The position numbers and the translations under genes were made by a program. The notes beneath the pieces were generated by a model. That model had not been told where the DNA came from and did not search any database. It saw only the letters and a list, made by a program, of their open reading frames with translations. Source: a virus. From it: DNA of 64,000 bases. The DNA is taken from the IMG/VR virus record IMGVR_UViG_3300029812_000326, positions 44,871 to 108,870 of that record; one strand, given 5' to 3'. Below, one piece after another: positions 10,083 to 18,064 of the stretch (positions are counted from its first letter, which is position 1; the number at the start of each line of letters is the position of its first letter).

Positions 10083-10661
10083 TTGATCAAGTTCTTTTCG
10101 CACATAGAGGAATACGACGGAAAAACCAATCAAATTAAAGTCAAAGATGATGGAGGCATTGTTTATGTGGTGCCTCTTGCATTTGATGGTAGTATGATAA
10201 GAATAGATAAATATACTCCTGTAATTGTCATAATGTCAGATCAAGCAATGGGCGATATTGATTTCGATAGTGAACAAAGAATCAGAATTGACGCAGTTGC
10301 AATTCCAATTTATAATAAGGAAAGATTGAATCCAGATGAAGTTACTAATACTAGGAAACAAATTGGAAAAATAGCTAATAAGAAAATTGAATCTTATATA
10401 GAAACAGGAAATTCGGTTTGTATACATTCTGGCCATGCCGGAAAACAAACATTGACAGTTACTGGTAATCAAACTATAGTTGAAGATGCTAAATTTATGA
10501 ATCCGGATTTTTCATATGGCGATTTTGCATCTCCTGAAAATTTTCTATTAAGATTCCGTCCCGATTTTCCATATATATTACCTGAATTATTACCAAATGC
10601 AGATATATTTAAAAAAGCGGCGAAATTGGGCAAGGCATTGATTAAATTGATGAGGAATTAA
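10083..10661 (+). CDS. Probable baseplate or spike-associated protein
   Basis: The TTG start is fixed by AAAGGAG a few bases upstream. The 192-residue product opens with short beta strands (KTNQIKVKDDGGIVYVVPL), has ETGNSVCIHSGHAGKQTLTVTGNQTIV in the middle, which reads as regular beta structure, and ends in a basic helix. In many contractile-tail clusters a small OB-fold or spike protein sits between the hub and the gp25-like gene, and this gene occupies that slot. The family itself was not recognised, so the role comes from position. Confidence 0.75.
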   Translation: MIKFFSHIEEYDGKTNQIKVKDDGGIVYVVPLAFDGSMIRIDKYTPVIVIMSDQAMGDIDFDSEQRIRIDAVAIPIYNKERLNPDEVTNTRKQIGKIANKKIESYIETGNSVCIHSGHAGKQTLTVTGNQTIVEDAKFMNPDFSYGDFASPENFLLRFRPDFPYILPELLPNADIFKKAAKLGKALIKLMRN

Positions 10662-10708
10662 AATGGCTAAAAAGATAAATCGATGGTCAATGAAATGGAG
10701 AATATTAC

Positions 10709-11182
10709 ATGAGCGAAACCGATTTAATGTTATCTTATGAAGGTGGAGGAATTATCACAGACGACGGAGATTTAAAGTTGGTGCAAGATTTAGATGCTTT
10801 ATCAAGAGAAGTTAGCAGAATAGTGCGAACAGTTAATCCTGCATGGAAAATATATTCTAATATTGGGGCTGGAATAGGAGAATTCGTTGGGGAACCAAAT
10901 ACTCGTGGAACGGCTTTAGAAATCACAAAACGCCTGAATTATGTGTTAAATCAAAATCAAATAGCTTATCCCGGACGCCTATTTGCCCGAGTGGTCCCAT
11001 CTGGAGATGAATCATTATTGATTTTTATTTTCTTAAAAGATAGTCGGGGGACGCGGCTTCTCGATAAGGAAGTGTTTAATTTTATAGATGGCATAGCCGG
11101 ACATATTTATGATCCCGCTGAAGTTAAAGAAATTGTACCTAATATTCGACATTCAGAACCAACGAATCCATATCTTAGGTAA
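10709..11182 (+). CDS. gp25-like baseplate wedge protein
   Basis: The 157-residue product has the features of the gp25/XkdS lysozyme-like baseplate family: an N-terminal GDLKLVQDLDALSREVSRIV block, then NPAWKIYSNIGAGIGEFVG and a helix ALEITKRLNYVLN. In this family the protein forms part of the inner wedge and binds the sheath initiator. It lies directly upstream of the baseplate J-like gene, as in many myophages. The start ATG is in AATATTACATG with only a weak upstream GGAGA. Confidence 0.75.
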   Translation: MSETDLMLSYEGGGIITDDGDLKLVQDLDALSREVSRIVRTVNPAWKIYSNIGAGIGEFVGEPNTRGTALEITKRLNYVLNQNQIAYPGRLFARVVPSGDESLLIFIFLKDSRGTRLLDKEVFNFIDGIAGHIYDPAEVKEIVPNIRHSEPTNPYLR

Positions 11183-11186
11183 TATT

Positions 11187-11259
11187 GCGGAATTCAATAG
11201 CGAATGTCTAACCATTATGTGTGCATTGTAATTGTTCGAAAAATAACAAAGTTTTATAG
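11187..11259 (+). pseudogene. Fossil 3' end of an HNH endonuclease gene
   Basis: Between two baseplate genes lies non-coding DNA whose reading, L-C-V-H-C-N-C-S-K-N-N then stop, matches the second zinc knuckle of the HNH family found at 17891 (PLCMHCNSIKHN) and 29314 (LCKSCNSSKHN). The match continues at DNA level: GCGGAATTCA, then AATGTC, then a stop codon where the intact gene has a Gln codon, then TGTGTGCATTGTAATT against TGTATGCATTGTAATT in the intact copy. About four bases are missing after GGAATTCA. The rest of the gene is gone. Confidence 0.7.
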
Positions 11260-11274
11260 AAAGGAGTGATCACT

Positions 11275-12510
11275 TTGAGATTCTTAAGCAAAAGCAAAGA
11301 CCAATTGATGCAAGAATCCAAAAATTATTTGATTGAAAATACCGAACTTAGAAATTTCAAACCGGGCAGTGTAATTCGATCAATTTTGGAAACTATAAAT
11401 GGTCATATTGCGGAACAATATGAAATTATGACAATGAATTTATTGCAAACATATGTAACGACTGCAGTTGGAGATGCACTTGATGAAATTGGAACTCTAT
11501 TTGGATTAGTTAGAAATGAATCTCAACGGGCGATTGACACCTCTCATGCTAATTTTAGGTTTTATATTGATACATTGACTGGATACACCGCACAAACATT
11601 AGCTTCTGAACAATATATTGCAAATCAAAATTCTGAGATTCCAGAAGTGTATGTTCATGAAAATAGTTTCACGATTCCAGCAGGAACTACAATATTTGCT
11701 GGTGATATTACTTACAAAACTACTGAAGATGCGACGTTTTCCATGTCAACTACCGAAGTATATGTGCCCATTGTGGCGTCTGGATATGGACCATCTTTTA
11801 ATATTCCGGCTTATCAATTGAAATCCTATACATTGGGCGCCGAATTTTCCATAATTTCAAAATATTTTCATTGCGAAAATAGTCAAACTATAAGCTCTGG
11901 CAAATTCCAAGAAAGTGATGATGAACTTAGATATAGGATAATTCATGCCCATGTGGATAGTGCTAAAGCCAATGAAATAAGTATACGTTTGGCAGCCTTA
12001 TCTATTCCGGGTGTGATTGATATTGTCCTTCGAGAATATGCCGCTGGCATTGGAACATTTGCTGTTCATGTTATTGCGGAATCTCCTATTCCAAATGCTG
12101 GTTTGTTAAGCGCAGTCCAACAAGCAGTTGATTCCACAAGAGCATTTGGAATTAAAGCTTTGGTTCAATATCCCGATTATAAAGGATTCGAAGGAACATT
12201 CAAATTGAGATTTATTCTTGAAACAACTGCGGATGAAAAAGTTTTAATTATGCAACAAGTTAAGATTGCCGCCGAATTATATATAAATAATTTGGGATTC
12301 GGCGGAGAATTTGTAGCTAACGAATTGATCCAAAGAATCATGGAAATCAATAATAAAATCAAAGATGTTTCTATTGTTACGTTTGGGGCTGGGAACTACA
12401 ATCCCATAACTGGAATTAACGAAGATTACAATCCGTTGATTTTTATGAACCAGCAAGTCGCGCAGGACGAAATGTGCATCGCTACCCCCGGAGGTATAGT
12501 AATTTGTTAA
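11275..12510 (+). CDS. Baseplate J-like protein
   Basis: The product (411 residues) matches the Mu gp47 / P2 J family that builds the baseplate wedge. The N-terminal helix NFKPGSVIRSILETINGHIAEQYE and AVGDALDEIGTLFGLVR are family hallmarks, as is the middle block ESDDELRYRI. The C-terminal part contains paired alpha/beta repeats (AVQQAVDS, EKVLIMQQVKIAAELY). I chose TTG at 11275 because AAGGAG at 11261-11266 lies eight bases upstream. A GTG at 11266 overlaps the Shine-Dalgarno site itself and cannot be the main start. It follows gp25 with a 92-base gap that holds an HNH fossil. Confidence 0.85.
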   Translation: MRFLSKSKDQLMQESKNYLIENTELRNFKPGSVIRSILETINGHIAEQYEIMTMNLLQTYVTTAVGDALDEIGTLFGLVRNESQRAIDTSHANFRFYIDTLTGYTAQTLASEQYIANQNSEIPEVYVHENSFTIPAGTTIFAGDITYKTTEDATFSMSTTEVYVPIVASGYGPSFNIPAYQLKSYTLGAEFSIISKYFHCENSQTISSGKFQESDDELRYRIIHAHVDSAKANEISIRLAALSIPGVIDIVLREYAAGIGTFAVHVIAESPIPNAGLLSAVQQAVDSTRAFGIKALVQYPDYKGFEGTFKLRFILETTADEKVLIMQQVKIAAELYINNLGFGGEFVANELIQRIMEINNKIKDVSIVTFGAGNYNPITGINEDYNPLIFMNQQVAQDEMCIATPGGIVIC

Positions 12511-12519
12511 AGTTCAAAA

Positions 12520-14319
12520 ATGTTTGAAATTTATAAAATATTACTTGATAAACATCTCGAATATCCACGATGGATGGATGTGGCAAATAATCCTAGGGAT
12601 CCAATCTATCAGGCTATAGATATACATAAAAATCTACCTCTTCATATGACATCGCAGGTGCAGCCGCTGCTTGATGTATTTCATTGGAACGAACTTGAAT
12701 TCCATACTATTATTAATGAATCTGGGAATTTTTTTGGAGACGGATGGGAAATTAAAAATGTAATAGATTATTCCGATTATGAAACGGACATTCCTACGAG
12801 TTTAGAATATATATTGACATTTTCTGGAGAATTTCCTCCTGGTATCTATGAAAATTTATATTCAATTTGTTATGTGGATGATCTATCTGGATTTTTTTAT
12901 GTTGCGGGAACCAGTGGGATTTATTCTATGGACTTGACTGGTTCAATATATGAATCATACTATTATAATTCGCGCCCCGTTGAAACGAAATTGAATATAT
13001 TAAATGGGATGGCAACGTTGGATTGTTCCCCAATATTTGGTTCTTTCCATTTGTATAATATTTATAATCTTGATGCATTTGATAATGCAATTGAAATAGA
13101 TGAAGACCAATATATTTTATCGGGTAATTATATTTATATTCCAAATATTAGCGGCGTTTATTTGGCTGAATATAATTGCTGTTTATATCAGCCTCCTATA
13201 AATTTAAAAACAAAGAAAAAACCATGGTGCCATTATTCAGATAGTGGATTCTTAATATTTGGAAATTCATATGAATATGATGGCACACATATACATCTTG
13301 AAGATTGTGACATAGAATCCAGCGCGGATCGAACATTTTCTATTACTCCATTTAATTGCAGACCTTGGAAGTCATTAGAAATCTGCTATGAATATATAAG
13401 GCAATATCACATATTCTGGGATTCCTCTTCGCAATTGACAATATATCCTGTTTCGGGGGAAAATTTTTATCCGAAGCCTTCGGCATTTTCTCAAACATTA
13501 GAAAGTGATATAAATGCGTATTATTATGATGGAAAATTATATGGAGAATATGTTCCTGGAAGTTCGGCATATTATAAATTCGAAATCAGTGGCGATTATT
13601 CTGAAGAATTATTAGATATTTATCCCGTAAATGCGGGAATTTTAGATATTTTTTATTGGACACATGCCGCGATTTGTTATCCAATATCCGGACATAGTGC
13701 TTTAGAATATTCTGAATCAGGAGATATAAATGACTACGTAATGGCTGGAAATCATTATGTTCCATCTACAATTGTTGATTTTTATGGGGATTCCGAATTT
13801 AGAGAACAAATTCGATCTGCCCCCATTAGTCGATTTTCTGCGAAAAAATTCATATATTGCAAAGGTATGACTAAATATTTTGATAAAACATTTTTCTTAA
13901 CTGATGAATTGGTAATATATGATGATCATGGGAATCGTTATTATATATTGACAAAAACGCCAGAAGTATATTATATAGTTGACGGAACTGGCAATATTTA
14001 TAGTCGTTCATATATGCATTTAGAATATAATCCAGAAATTAAAGTAGTTGGATTGACATCCGTTGGGGACTACTTAGTTATTGGTTTATATTATAAAAGA
14101 TTTATATTGATTTATTATAATCCGAGGACTGGGAAAAAAATTGGTTACGAATTCCAATTTGAATTGAAAGATCCGAAAGATTTTACCATTGGATATGATC
14201 GATTATATATTTTAGACGACAATAAAATACACGAAATTAAATTGAGACATGATTATAGTATATATGTCAATAATATGACATATCTACGAGAAAATTATGA
14301 CAGAATTTGGAAAATCTGA
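12520..14319 (+). CDS. Baseplate/tail protein, beta-propeller-like, Ser-Gly rich
   Basis: This 599-residue protein opens with ILLDKHLEYPRWMDV and PRDPIYQAID, a head also seen at 15978 (ILLEKYPNWM, GDPIRRIFESLG), so the two are paralogues. The body is rich in aromatic beta strands with repeated SG dipeptides (SGIYSMDLTGS, ISGDYSEEL, YPVSGENFYP). The end, RLYILDDNKIHEIKL, reads like a propeller blade and aligns with the ends of the 14323 and 16850 products. This suggests a peripheral baseplate or host-contact protein, but no named family was recognised. No Shine-Dalgarno site precedes the ATG. Confidence 0.8.
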   Translation: MFEIYKILLDKHLEYPRWMDVANNPRDPIYQAIDIHKNLPLHMTSQVQPLLDVFHWNELEFHTIINESGNFFGDGWEIKNVIDYSDYETDIPTSLEYILTFSGEFPPGIYENLYSICYVDDLSGFFYVAGTSGIYSMDLTGSIYESYYYNSRPVETKLNILNGMATLDCSPIFGSFHLYNIYNLDAFDNAIEIDEDQYILSGNYIYIPNISGVYLAEYNCCLYQPPINLKTKKKPWCHYSDSGFLIFGNSYEYDGTHIHLEDCDIESSADRTFSITPFNCRPWKSLEICYEYIRQYHIFWDSSSQLTIYPVSGENFYPKPSAFSQTLESDINAYYYDGKLYGEYVPGSSAYYKFEISGDYSEELLDIYPVNAGILDIFYWTHAAICYPISGHSALEYSESGDINDYVMAGNHYVPSTIVDFYGDSEFREQIRSAPISRFSAKKFIYCKGMTKYFDKTFFLTDELVIYDDHGNRYYILTKTPEVYYIVDGTGNIYSRSYMHLEYNPEIKVVGLTSVGDYLVIGLYYKRFILIYYNPRTGKKIGYEFQFELKDPKDFTIGYDRLYILDDNKIHEIKLRHDYSIYVNNMTYLRENYDRIWKI

Positions 14320-14322
14320 ATT

Positions 14323-14745
14323 ATGAGCGAATCCGTTAAAAATTTCAACTGGTATTACAACAACAATAATGGTGACTATGAATTGTCTTGGGAGCATATG
14401 TCTGAAGCCGGCGCATTATTTATTGGCATATCTGATATTCGGTTTTTGGATTTTGGGGATTGTGACAATATTGGGAATGCAATTTCCCATACATTTGGTG
14501 GCAATTTGAATGCATACTATGTTGCAATTTATAAACCAACTGCCGATGTGGCAACGAAAATTAAAATTTATCCTCCTGGATTGTTGATGCGCGGTTATCA
14601 AGATGCTACTATAGGGAAAGATAATATCTTATATATTGCAGATGGGATGGATTTATTAAAAATACAATTGTTTTTCGATTTTTGTAAAATTGTTGGTGGA
14701 AAGATATATACAAAAGAATTATATAATCGTCTGAGGATATTCTAA
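14323..14745 (+). CDS. Short paralogue of the preceding tail protein's C-terminal region
   Basis: The 140-residue product aligns with the last 110 or so residues of the 12520 protein: AIYKPTADVATKIKIYPP against LIYYNPRTGKKIGYEFQF, NILYIADGMDLLKIQL against RLYILDDNKIHEIKL, and ELYNRLRIF against ENYDRIWKI. It is therefore likely a tandem duplicate that kept only the C-terminal beta region, or a partner subunit with the same fold. The gene starts three bases after the previous stop (TGA-ATT-ATG) in the same frame, so a nonsense split of a longer protein is also conceivable. Confidence 0.75.
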   Translation: MSESVKNFNWYYNNNNGDYELSWEHMSEAGALFIGISDIRFLDFGDCDNIGNAISHTFGGNLNAYYVAIYKPTADVATKIKIYPPGLLMRGYQDATIGKDNILYIADGMDLLKIQLFFDFCKIVGGKIYTKELYNRLRIF

Positions 14746-14752
14746 TTTTATT

Positions 14753-15499
14753 ATGAAGATGAAAAAATGGTCTCAAAAGTATGGTGATTGTTGTATTGAA
14801 TGTGGAACTACAGAAATTCCCCATAAAGGGCATGGATTGTGTAAAAAATACTGGGAAAAAAATTATCACAAAAAATATGATATTGAACATAAAGATGCTC
14901 TGCAAAAATATAGACACAATTATTATAAACGAAACAGAAATAAAATTCTTATACGAAATAAACTTCGAGAAGCAAAAAATAAAGCTGCGCTTAAAATATA
15001 TAACAAGATATATAAAAAAAAGTATTATCAAAATAATAAAACTAAATGTGAAAAATATCGTCGAAAATATTATCAGGAACATAAAAGAAAAATCATAGAA
15101 AATACTTTGCAGTATTATAATGATAACAAGAATCAAATGGATATAAAAAGAAAAAAATACCGACAATCATTAAATGGCAAAAGTATTTGTAAAATAACCA
15201 AACGAAAGTATAGGGCCCGGAAAAAGGGTGTTGATTTTTGGACCAAAGAGATGACTATTCGTTGGTGGTGGATGTTGGACGCAACTGAGGGATATTGTCC
15301 AATGTGTGGGAATCCATTTGATAATGGGGAACATAAATTTACAATGGATCATATATTACCATTGAATTTAGTAGATAAATTAGGAAAAACTGAAGCAATT
15401 AAATTAGGCGCAATTCATCACATAGATAATGTTCAAGTATTATGCATGAAATGCAATAGCAAAAAACATACGAAAATTCCAATATCAAAAAAGCAATGA
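14753..15499 (+). CDS. HNH homing endonuclease (KKWSxKY family), long form
   Basis: This 248-residue enzyme has three parts. The N-terminal zinc knuckle is KKWSQKYGDCCIECG followed by HKGHGLCKKYW. A very basic Lys/Tyr-rich linker (residues about 30-150) probably binds DNA. The C-terminal HNH nuclease reads GYCPMCGNPFDNGEHKFTMDHILPL, then HHIDNVQVLCMKCNSKKH, with DH as catalytic core and two CxxC knuckles. Relatives are at 17891 and 29314, with remnants at 11187 and 41299. It is inserted between two complete structural genes and overlaps the next start by four bases (ATGA). Such enzymes cut an unoccupied site and are copied in by repair. Confidence 0.9.
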   Translation: MKMKKWSQKYGDCCIECGTTEIPHKGHGLCKKYWEKNYHKKYDIEHKDALQKYRHNYYKRNRNKILIRNKLREAKNKAALKIYNKIYKKKYYQNNKTKCEKYRRKYYQEHKRKIIENTLQYYNDNKNQMDIKRKKYRQSLNGKSICKITKRKYRARKKGVDFWTKEMTIRWWWMLDATEGYCPMCGNPFDNGEHKFTMDHILPLNLVDKLGKTEAIKLGAIHHIDNVQVLCMKCNSKKHTKIPISKKQ

Positions 15500-15978
15500 T
15501 GAATTTTTATCATCCAAGCACTGGAAATCCCATATTTGTTTCCGGAATTGTATTCAGTGGCATAGAAGGAATAGATTGTCAAATACCAATTGATGAATTC
15601 CAATCAAGGACTTATGATGGGATGGGATCAGAATTAAATAATACGAAATATATAAATAAATATTTTGCCGAATCCAATAGATCAGTAAATAGGAAGCTAT
15701 CTGAATTTGAAACAGAATATACAACGATTAAAATTACTGGCTTAGATGGCGACGAATATATTACTGCTTATGGGGAAACTCAGATAGAGCCGCCTGGTGG
15801 AAGCGGTAATGCATTGATATATGCATTTTGCCCAGGATATGAAGAATGGTACGAATTGGATAACTGTGCTGGAAAATCTATGAAATTAGATGTTGATGCC
15901 GGAATAACTTATATAGGCTTATCTGTAAAATTAATAAAAGCCACGGATGGTCCTATAATTAATTTTTTGATTTATTAA
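15496..15978 (+). CDS. Small structural protein of unknown function
   Basis: The 160-residue product is acidic and beta-rich. It opens with NFYHPSTGNPIFVSGIVFSG, has a Gly-rich loop PPGGSGNALIYAF in the middle, and ends with DVDAGITYIGLSVKLIKA. No family was recognised. It sits among large tail proteins with one-base and four-base overlaps to its neighbours, so translation is probably coupled. A minor baseplate or tail-decoration role is a guess from context only. Confidence 0.75.
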   Translation: MMNFYHPSTGNPIFVSGIVFSGIEGIDCQIPIDEFQSRTYDGMGSELNNTKYINKYFAESNRSVNRKLSEFETEYTTIKITGLDGDEYITAYGETQIEPPGGSGNALIYAFCPGYEEWYELDNCAGKSMKLDVDAGITYIGLSVKLIKATDGPIINFLIY

Positions 15979-16805
15979 TGAATACGACTCTCAATATATT
16001 GCTTGAAAAATATCCCAATTGGATGAGATTGCGAAAAGTGGGAGATCCCATTCGAAGAATTTTCGAGTCTCTAGGAATTCAATTGCTTAACCTTGAAAGA
16101 GGGAATAGGCGGTCGTATTATAGCAGTTTTTTAGTCACAAGCGACGTAGATGCGGATTCCAACTATAATATGTATTATGTTCTTTCGGGAGATATTAATG
16201 AATTGAATACAATTTCTGGCTATTGTGATACCATGGACGCTACTGGTGAAATAAATCTTATAAAATTAAATGAAGACGAAACTGAAAATTATTATCCAAC
16301 TCGCGGATTCGCAATAGAAAAGATTTCACTGCCAGCATCCGGATATGTCACTGGACTTTGCTATCTGGACGAAATTGTATCGGGCGAGTTATTAATTAGC
16401 TATGACCAATGCTATTCGATATATTCTTTGGATGAAAATTATAATTCTTCAAATGGTATTTCGTATTGTTTAGCCACGGCTGATTTTTACTTAGAATTTG
16501 AACCACTTTCTGGAGATTTATATAGGGCTGATTTATTTCATAAACCATTAACTTATGAATTCAAGGATATATATGACGAAGATGTTCCAATTAGTGGTAT
16601 TTTCGTAGAAGATCAATATGCATTTGCTTTTGAAAATAATTTACAAAATTTTGGTAGAATTTTAGCTCACATGACATATGAATTATGCGCATGTCCTTAT
16701 CGAATTAAAACTGATATGTATCGGTGGCAGTATTTTTATGAATCAGAAATGCCAGATATATTGTTGGCTAATTATGTAGTGCTTTCGGGATCGGAATTAT
16801 GCTAA
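15978..16805 (+). CDS. Tail/baseplate protein, paralogue of the 12520 product
   Basis: The 275-residue product starts with LNILLEKYPNWMRL and GDPIRRIFESLGIQLLNLERG, matching the head of the 12520 protein. Similar helical heads attach peripheral tail proteins to a baseplate. The rest has SG-containing strands (YVLSGDINEL, PASGYVTGL, ELLISYDQCYSIYSLDENY) as in its neighbours. The C-terminal block ILAHMTYELCACPYRI may be a second helix. The start is in TAATG with the previous stop, and no Shine-Dalgarno site is present. Confidence 0.75.
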   Translation: MNTTLNILLEKYPNWMRLRKVGDPIRRIFESLGIQLLNLERGNRRSYYSSFLVTSDVDADSNYNMYYVLSGDINELNTISGYCDTMDATGEINLIKLNEDETENYYPTRGFAIEKISLPASGYVTGLCYLDEIVSGELLISYDQCYSIYSLDENYNSSNGISYCLATADFYLEFEPLSGDLYRADLFHKPLTYEFKDIYDEDVPISGIFVEDQYAFAFENNLQNFGRILAHMTYELCACPYRIKTDMYRWQYFYESEMPDILLANYVVLSGSELC

Positions 16806-16849
16806 GAATATACGCTTCAAATAAATTAAATAAAAAAATGAGATAAATT

Positions 16850-17821
16850 ATGTTAGAAAGCGGCGTGTATTTAACGTGGAATAGGATATCATTTGAATTT
16901 TCAAATACCATTTCGGGGGATTACGTTTATTTGAAATGTGATCCATATGATGTCTTGCCGGGAGAAGTTACAAAAGTGGAATTTGATTATCAAACATTCC
17001 ACTGTGAGCAACATATTGGCGATGAGGTTCATATTTTTGCTGATAATCTTCTCGAAGATTCCGTAAGATGTTTTATTCCAAATCCAAATGACAATAATCC
17101 GATTTTTTATCAACCCAGCCTTAATTTTGTATATGATTCTGATGTTTCCGGATCGATTCCACTATATCCAATTGAATTTTCTGGGAATTATTATCCAGAT
17201 GATATGTATTTATATTTGCCATGTGCTGATACATATTACATTACATATTATACCCAAGATTCCAAAACGTATTATCCCAGAGGGAAGCCGTCACATAAAA
17301 TGTGGCCGGATGTTGATTATACTTGGAATGCAGATTATGAACTAAGGAATGGAATTGTATGTCCATCAACGGTTTTGACTTTATGTGATCCAGACAAACA
17401 TATAAATCGGGCGCTCACTTCAAGTCCGCAAAGTGCATTTACGGTCTATCAGCAAATTTATTTCTGCGGATCCGCATTTGATATTAGAAATAGTAAATTC
17501 TTATTTATTAATCATAAAGGCTTTTTGGCAAGCGAGAGCGGAGAAAAATGGTACGTCAGGTATCCGGAAGAAAGGACAAAAACGGCTATTTTGAATCCTC
17601 AATCCAAACAAACAATAAATGGAAACGCCGCGGAGCTTAAAGAATTGCAGTGCTTTGAACCAAATTGGGATATCACTTTCCGGAGCATGGTTAATTATCA
17701 AAATTATATTTTATTGATTGGCGATTACGATGGAAAATTATTTTTATTCATATTGGACCCGGTCCGGCTCCCGAAAATTATTAAGCACATAGAAATCAAC
17801 AACTTAGATGATGTTATATAA
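16850..17821 (+). CDS. Tail/baseplate protein with Ser-Gly strands
   Basis: The 323-residue product continues the series of SG-rich beta proteins (ISGDYVYLKCDPYD, VSGSIPLYPIEFSGNYYPDD). Its last segment, NYILLIGDYDGKLFLFILDP, aligns with the propeller-like ends of the 12520 and 14323 products. It may be the C-terminal half of the 15978 protein's functional unit, since that protein carries the helical head and this one does not. No named family was recognised. The gap before it (44 bases) holds nothing notable. Confidence 0.75.
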   Translation: MLESGVYLTWNRISFEFSNTISGDYVYLKCDPYDVLPGEVTKVEFDYQTFHCEQHIGDEVHIFADNLLEDSVRCFIPNPNDNNPIFYQPSLNFVYDSDVSGSIPLYPIEFSGNYYPDDMYLYLPCADTYYITYYTQDSKTYYPRGKPSHKMWPDVDYTWNADYELRNGIVCPSTVLTLCDPDKHINRALTSSPQSAFTVYQQIYFCGSAFDIRNSKFLFINHKGFLASESGEKWYVRYPEERTKTAILNPQSKQTINGNAAELKELQCFEPNWDITFRSMVNYQNYILLIGDYDGKLFLFILDPVRLPKIIKHIEINNLDDVI

Positions 17822-17833
17822 AACGAAATTTGG

Positions 17834-17863
17834 TTGGGGAAAATTGGGATTTGAACTATAACA
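17834..17863 (+). promoter_or_regulatory. Candidate promoter with TTGAACTATAACA element
   Basis: TTGAACTATAACA lies at 17851-17863, with TATAAC at 17857-17862. TTGGGG (17834-17839) is exactly 17 bases upstream of TATAAC. The element sits just before the mini-HNH gene, so the initiation point would be a few bases before its reading frame. It would also read into the tail genes downstream. Confidence 0.55.
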
Positions 17864-17890
17864 ATAGCGAAAATGCAAGAAATCAATACT

Positions 17891-18064
17891 ATGAAGAAAT
17901 GGTCTAAAAAATATGATTGTTGCCAAAAATGTGGAGAATATGTTGGAATTAATAAACTTACGATGGATCATATAATTCCTATTTCGAAAGGCGGAATTCA
18001 TCATATAAATAACGTTCAGCCTTTGTGTATGCATTGTAATTCAATAAAGCATAATTCAATTTAA
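17891..18064 (+). CDS. Miniature HNH endonuclease (57 residues)
   Basis: This is the shortest HNH protein here. It joins the N-terminal knuckle of its family (MKKWSKKYDCCQKCG) almost directly to the catalytic core (LTMDHIIPISKGGIHH) and second knuckle (PLCMHCNSIKHN). It lacks the basic linker and about 130 residues present at 14753 and 29314. All zinc cysteines and the DH catalytic pair remain, so it could be a minimal active nuclease, or an internal deletion product with its ends preserved. I chose the ATG at 17891 because paralogues start at the same point; an ATG at 17873 adds six residues but lies only ten bases from the promoter element. It overlaps the next gene by one base. Confidence 0.75.
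   Translation: MKKWSKKYDCCQKCGEYVGINKLTMDHIIPISKGGIHHINNVQPLCMHCNSIKHNSI

Noticed and set aside
10664-10741. A 25-codon frame (MAKKINRWSMKWRILHERNR) as a small gene or HNH remnant
   Set aside because: RWSMKW only faintly recalls the KKWSxKY start, there is no cysteine knuckle, and it overlaps the gp25-like start. Too weak to call.
11266-11274. GTG start for the baseplate J-like protein
   Set aside because: This GTG overlaps the AAGGAG site itself; TTG at 11275 is correctly spaced.
14609-15166. A 185-residue hydrophobic frame on the minus strand
   Set aside because: It is the antisense of the Lys/Tyr-rich HNH linker, whose AAA and TAT codons read as Phe and Ile. There is no ribosome site.
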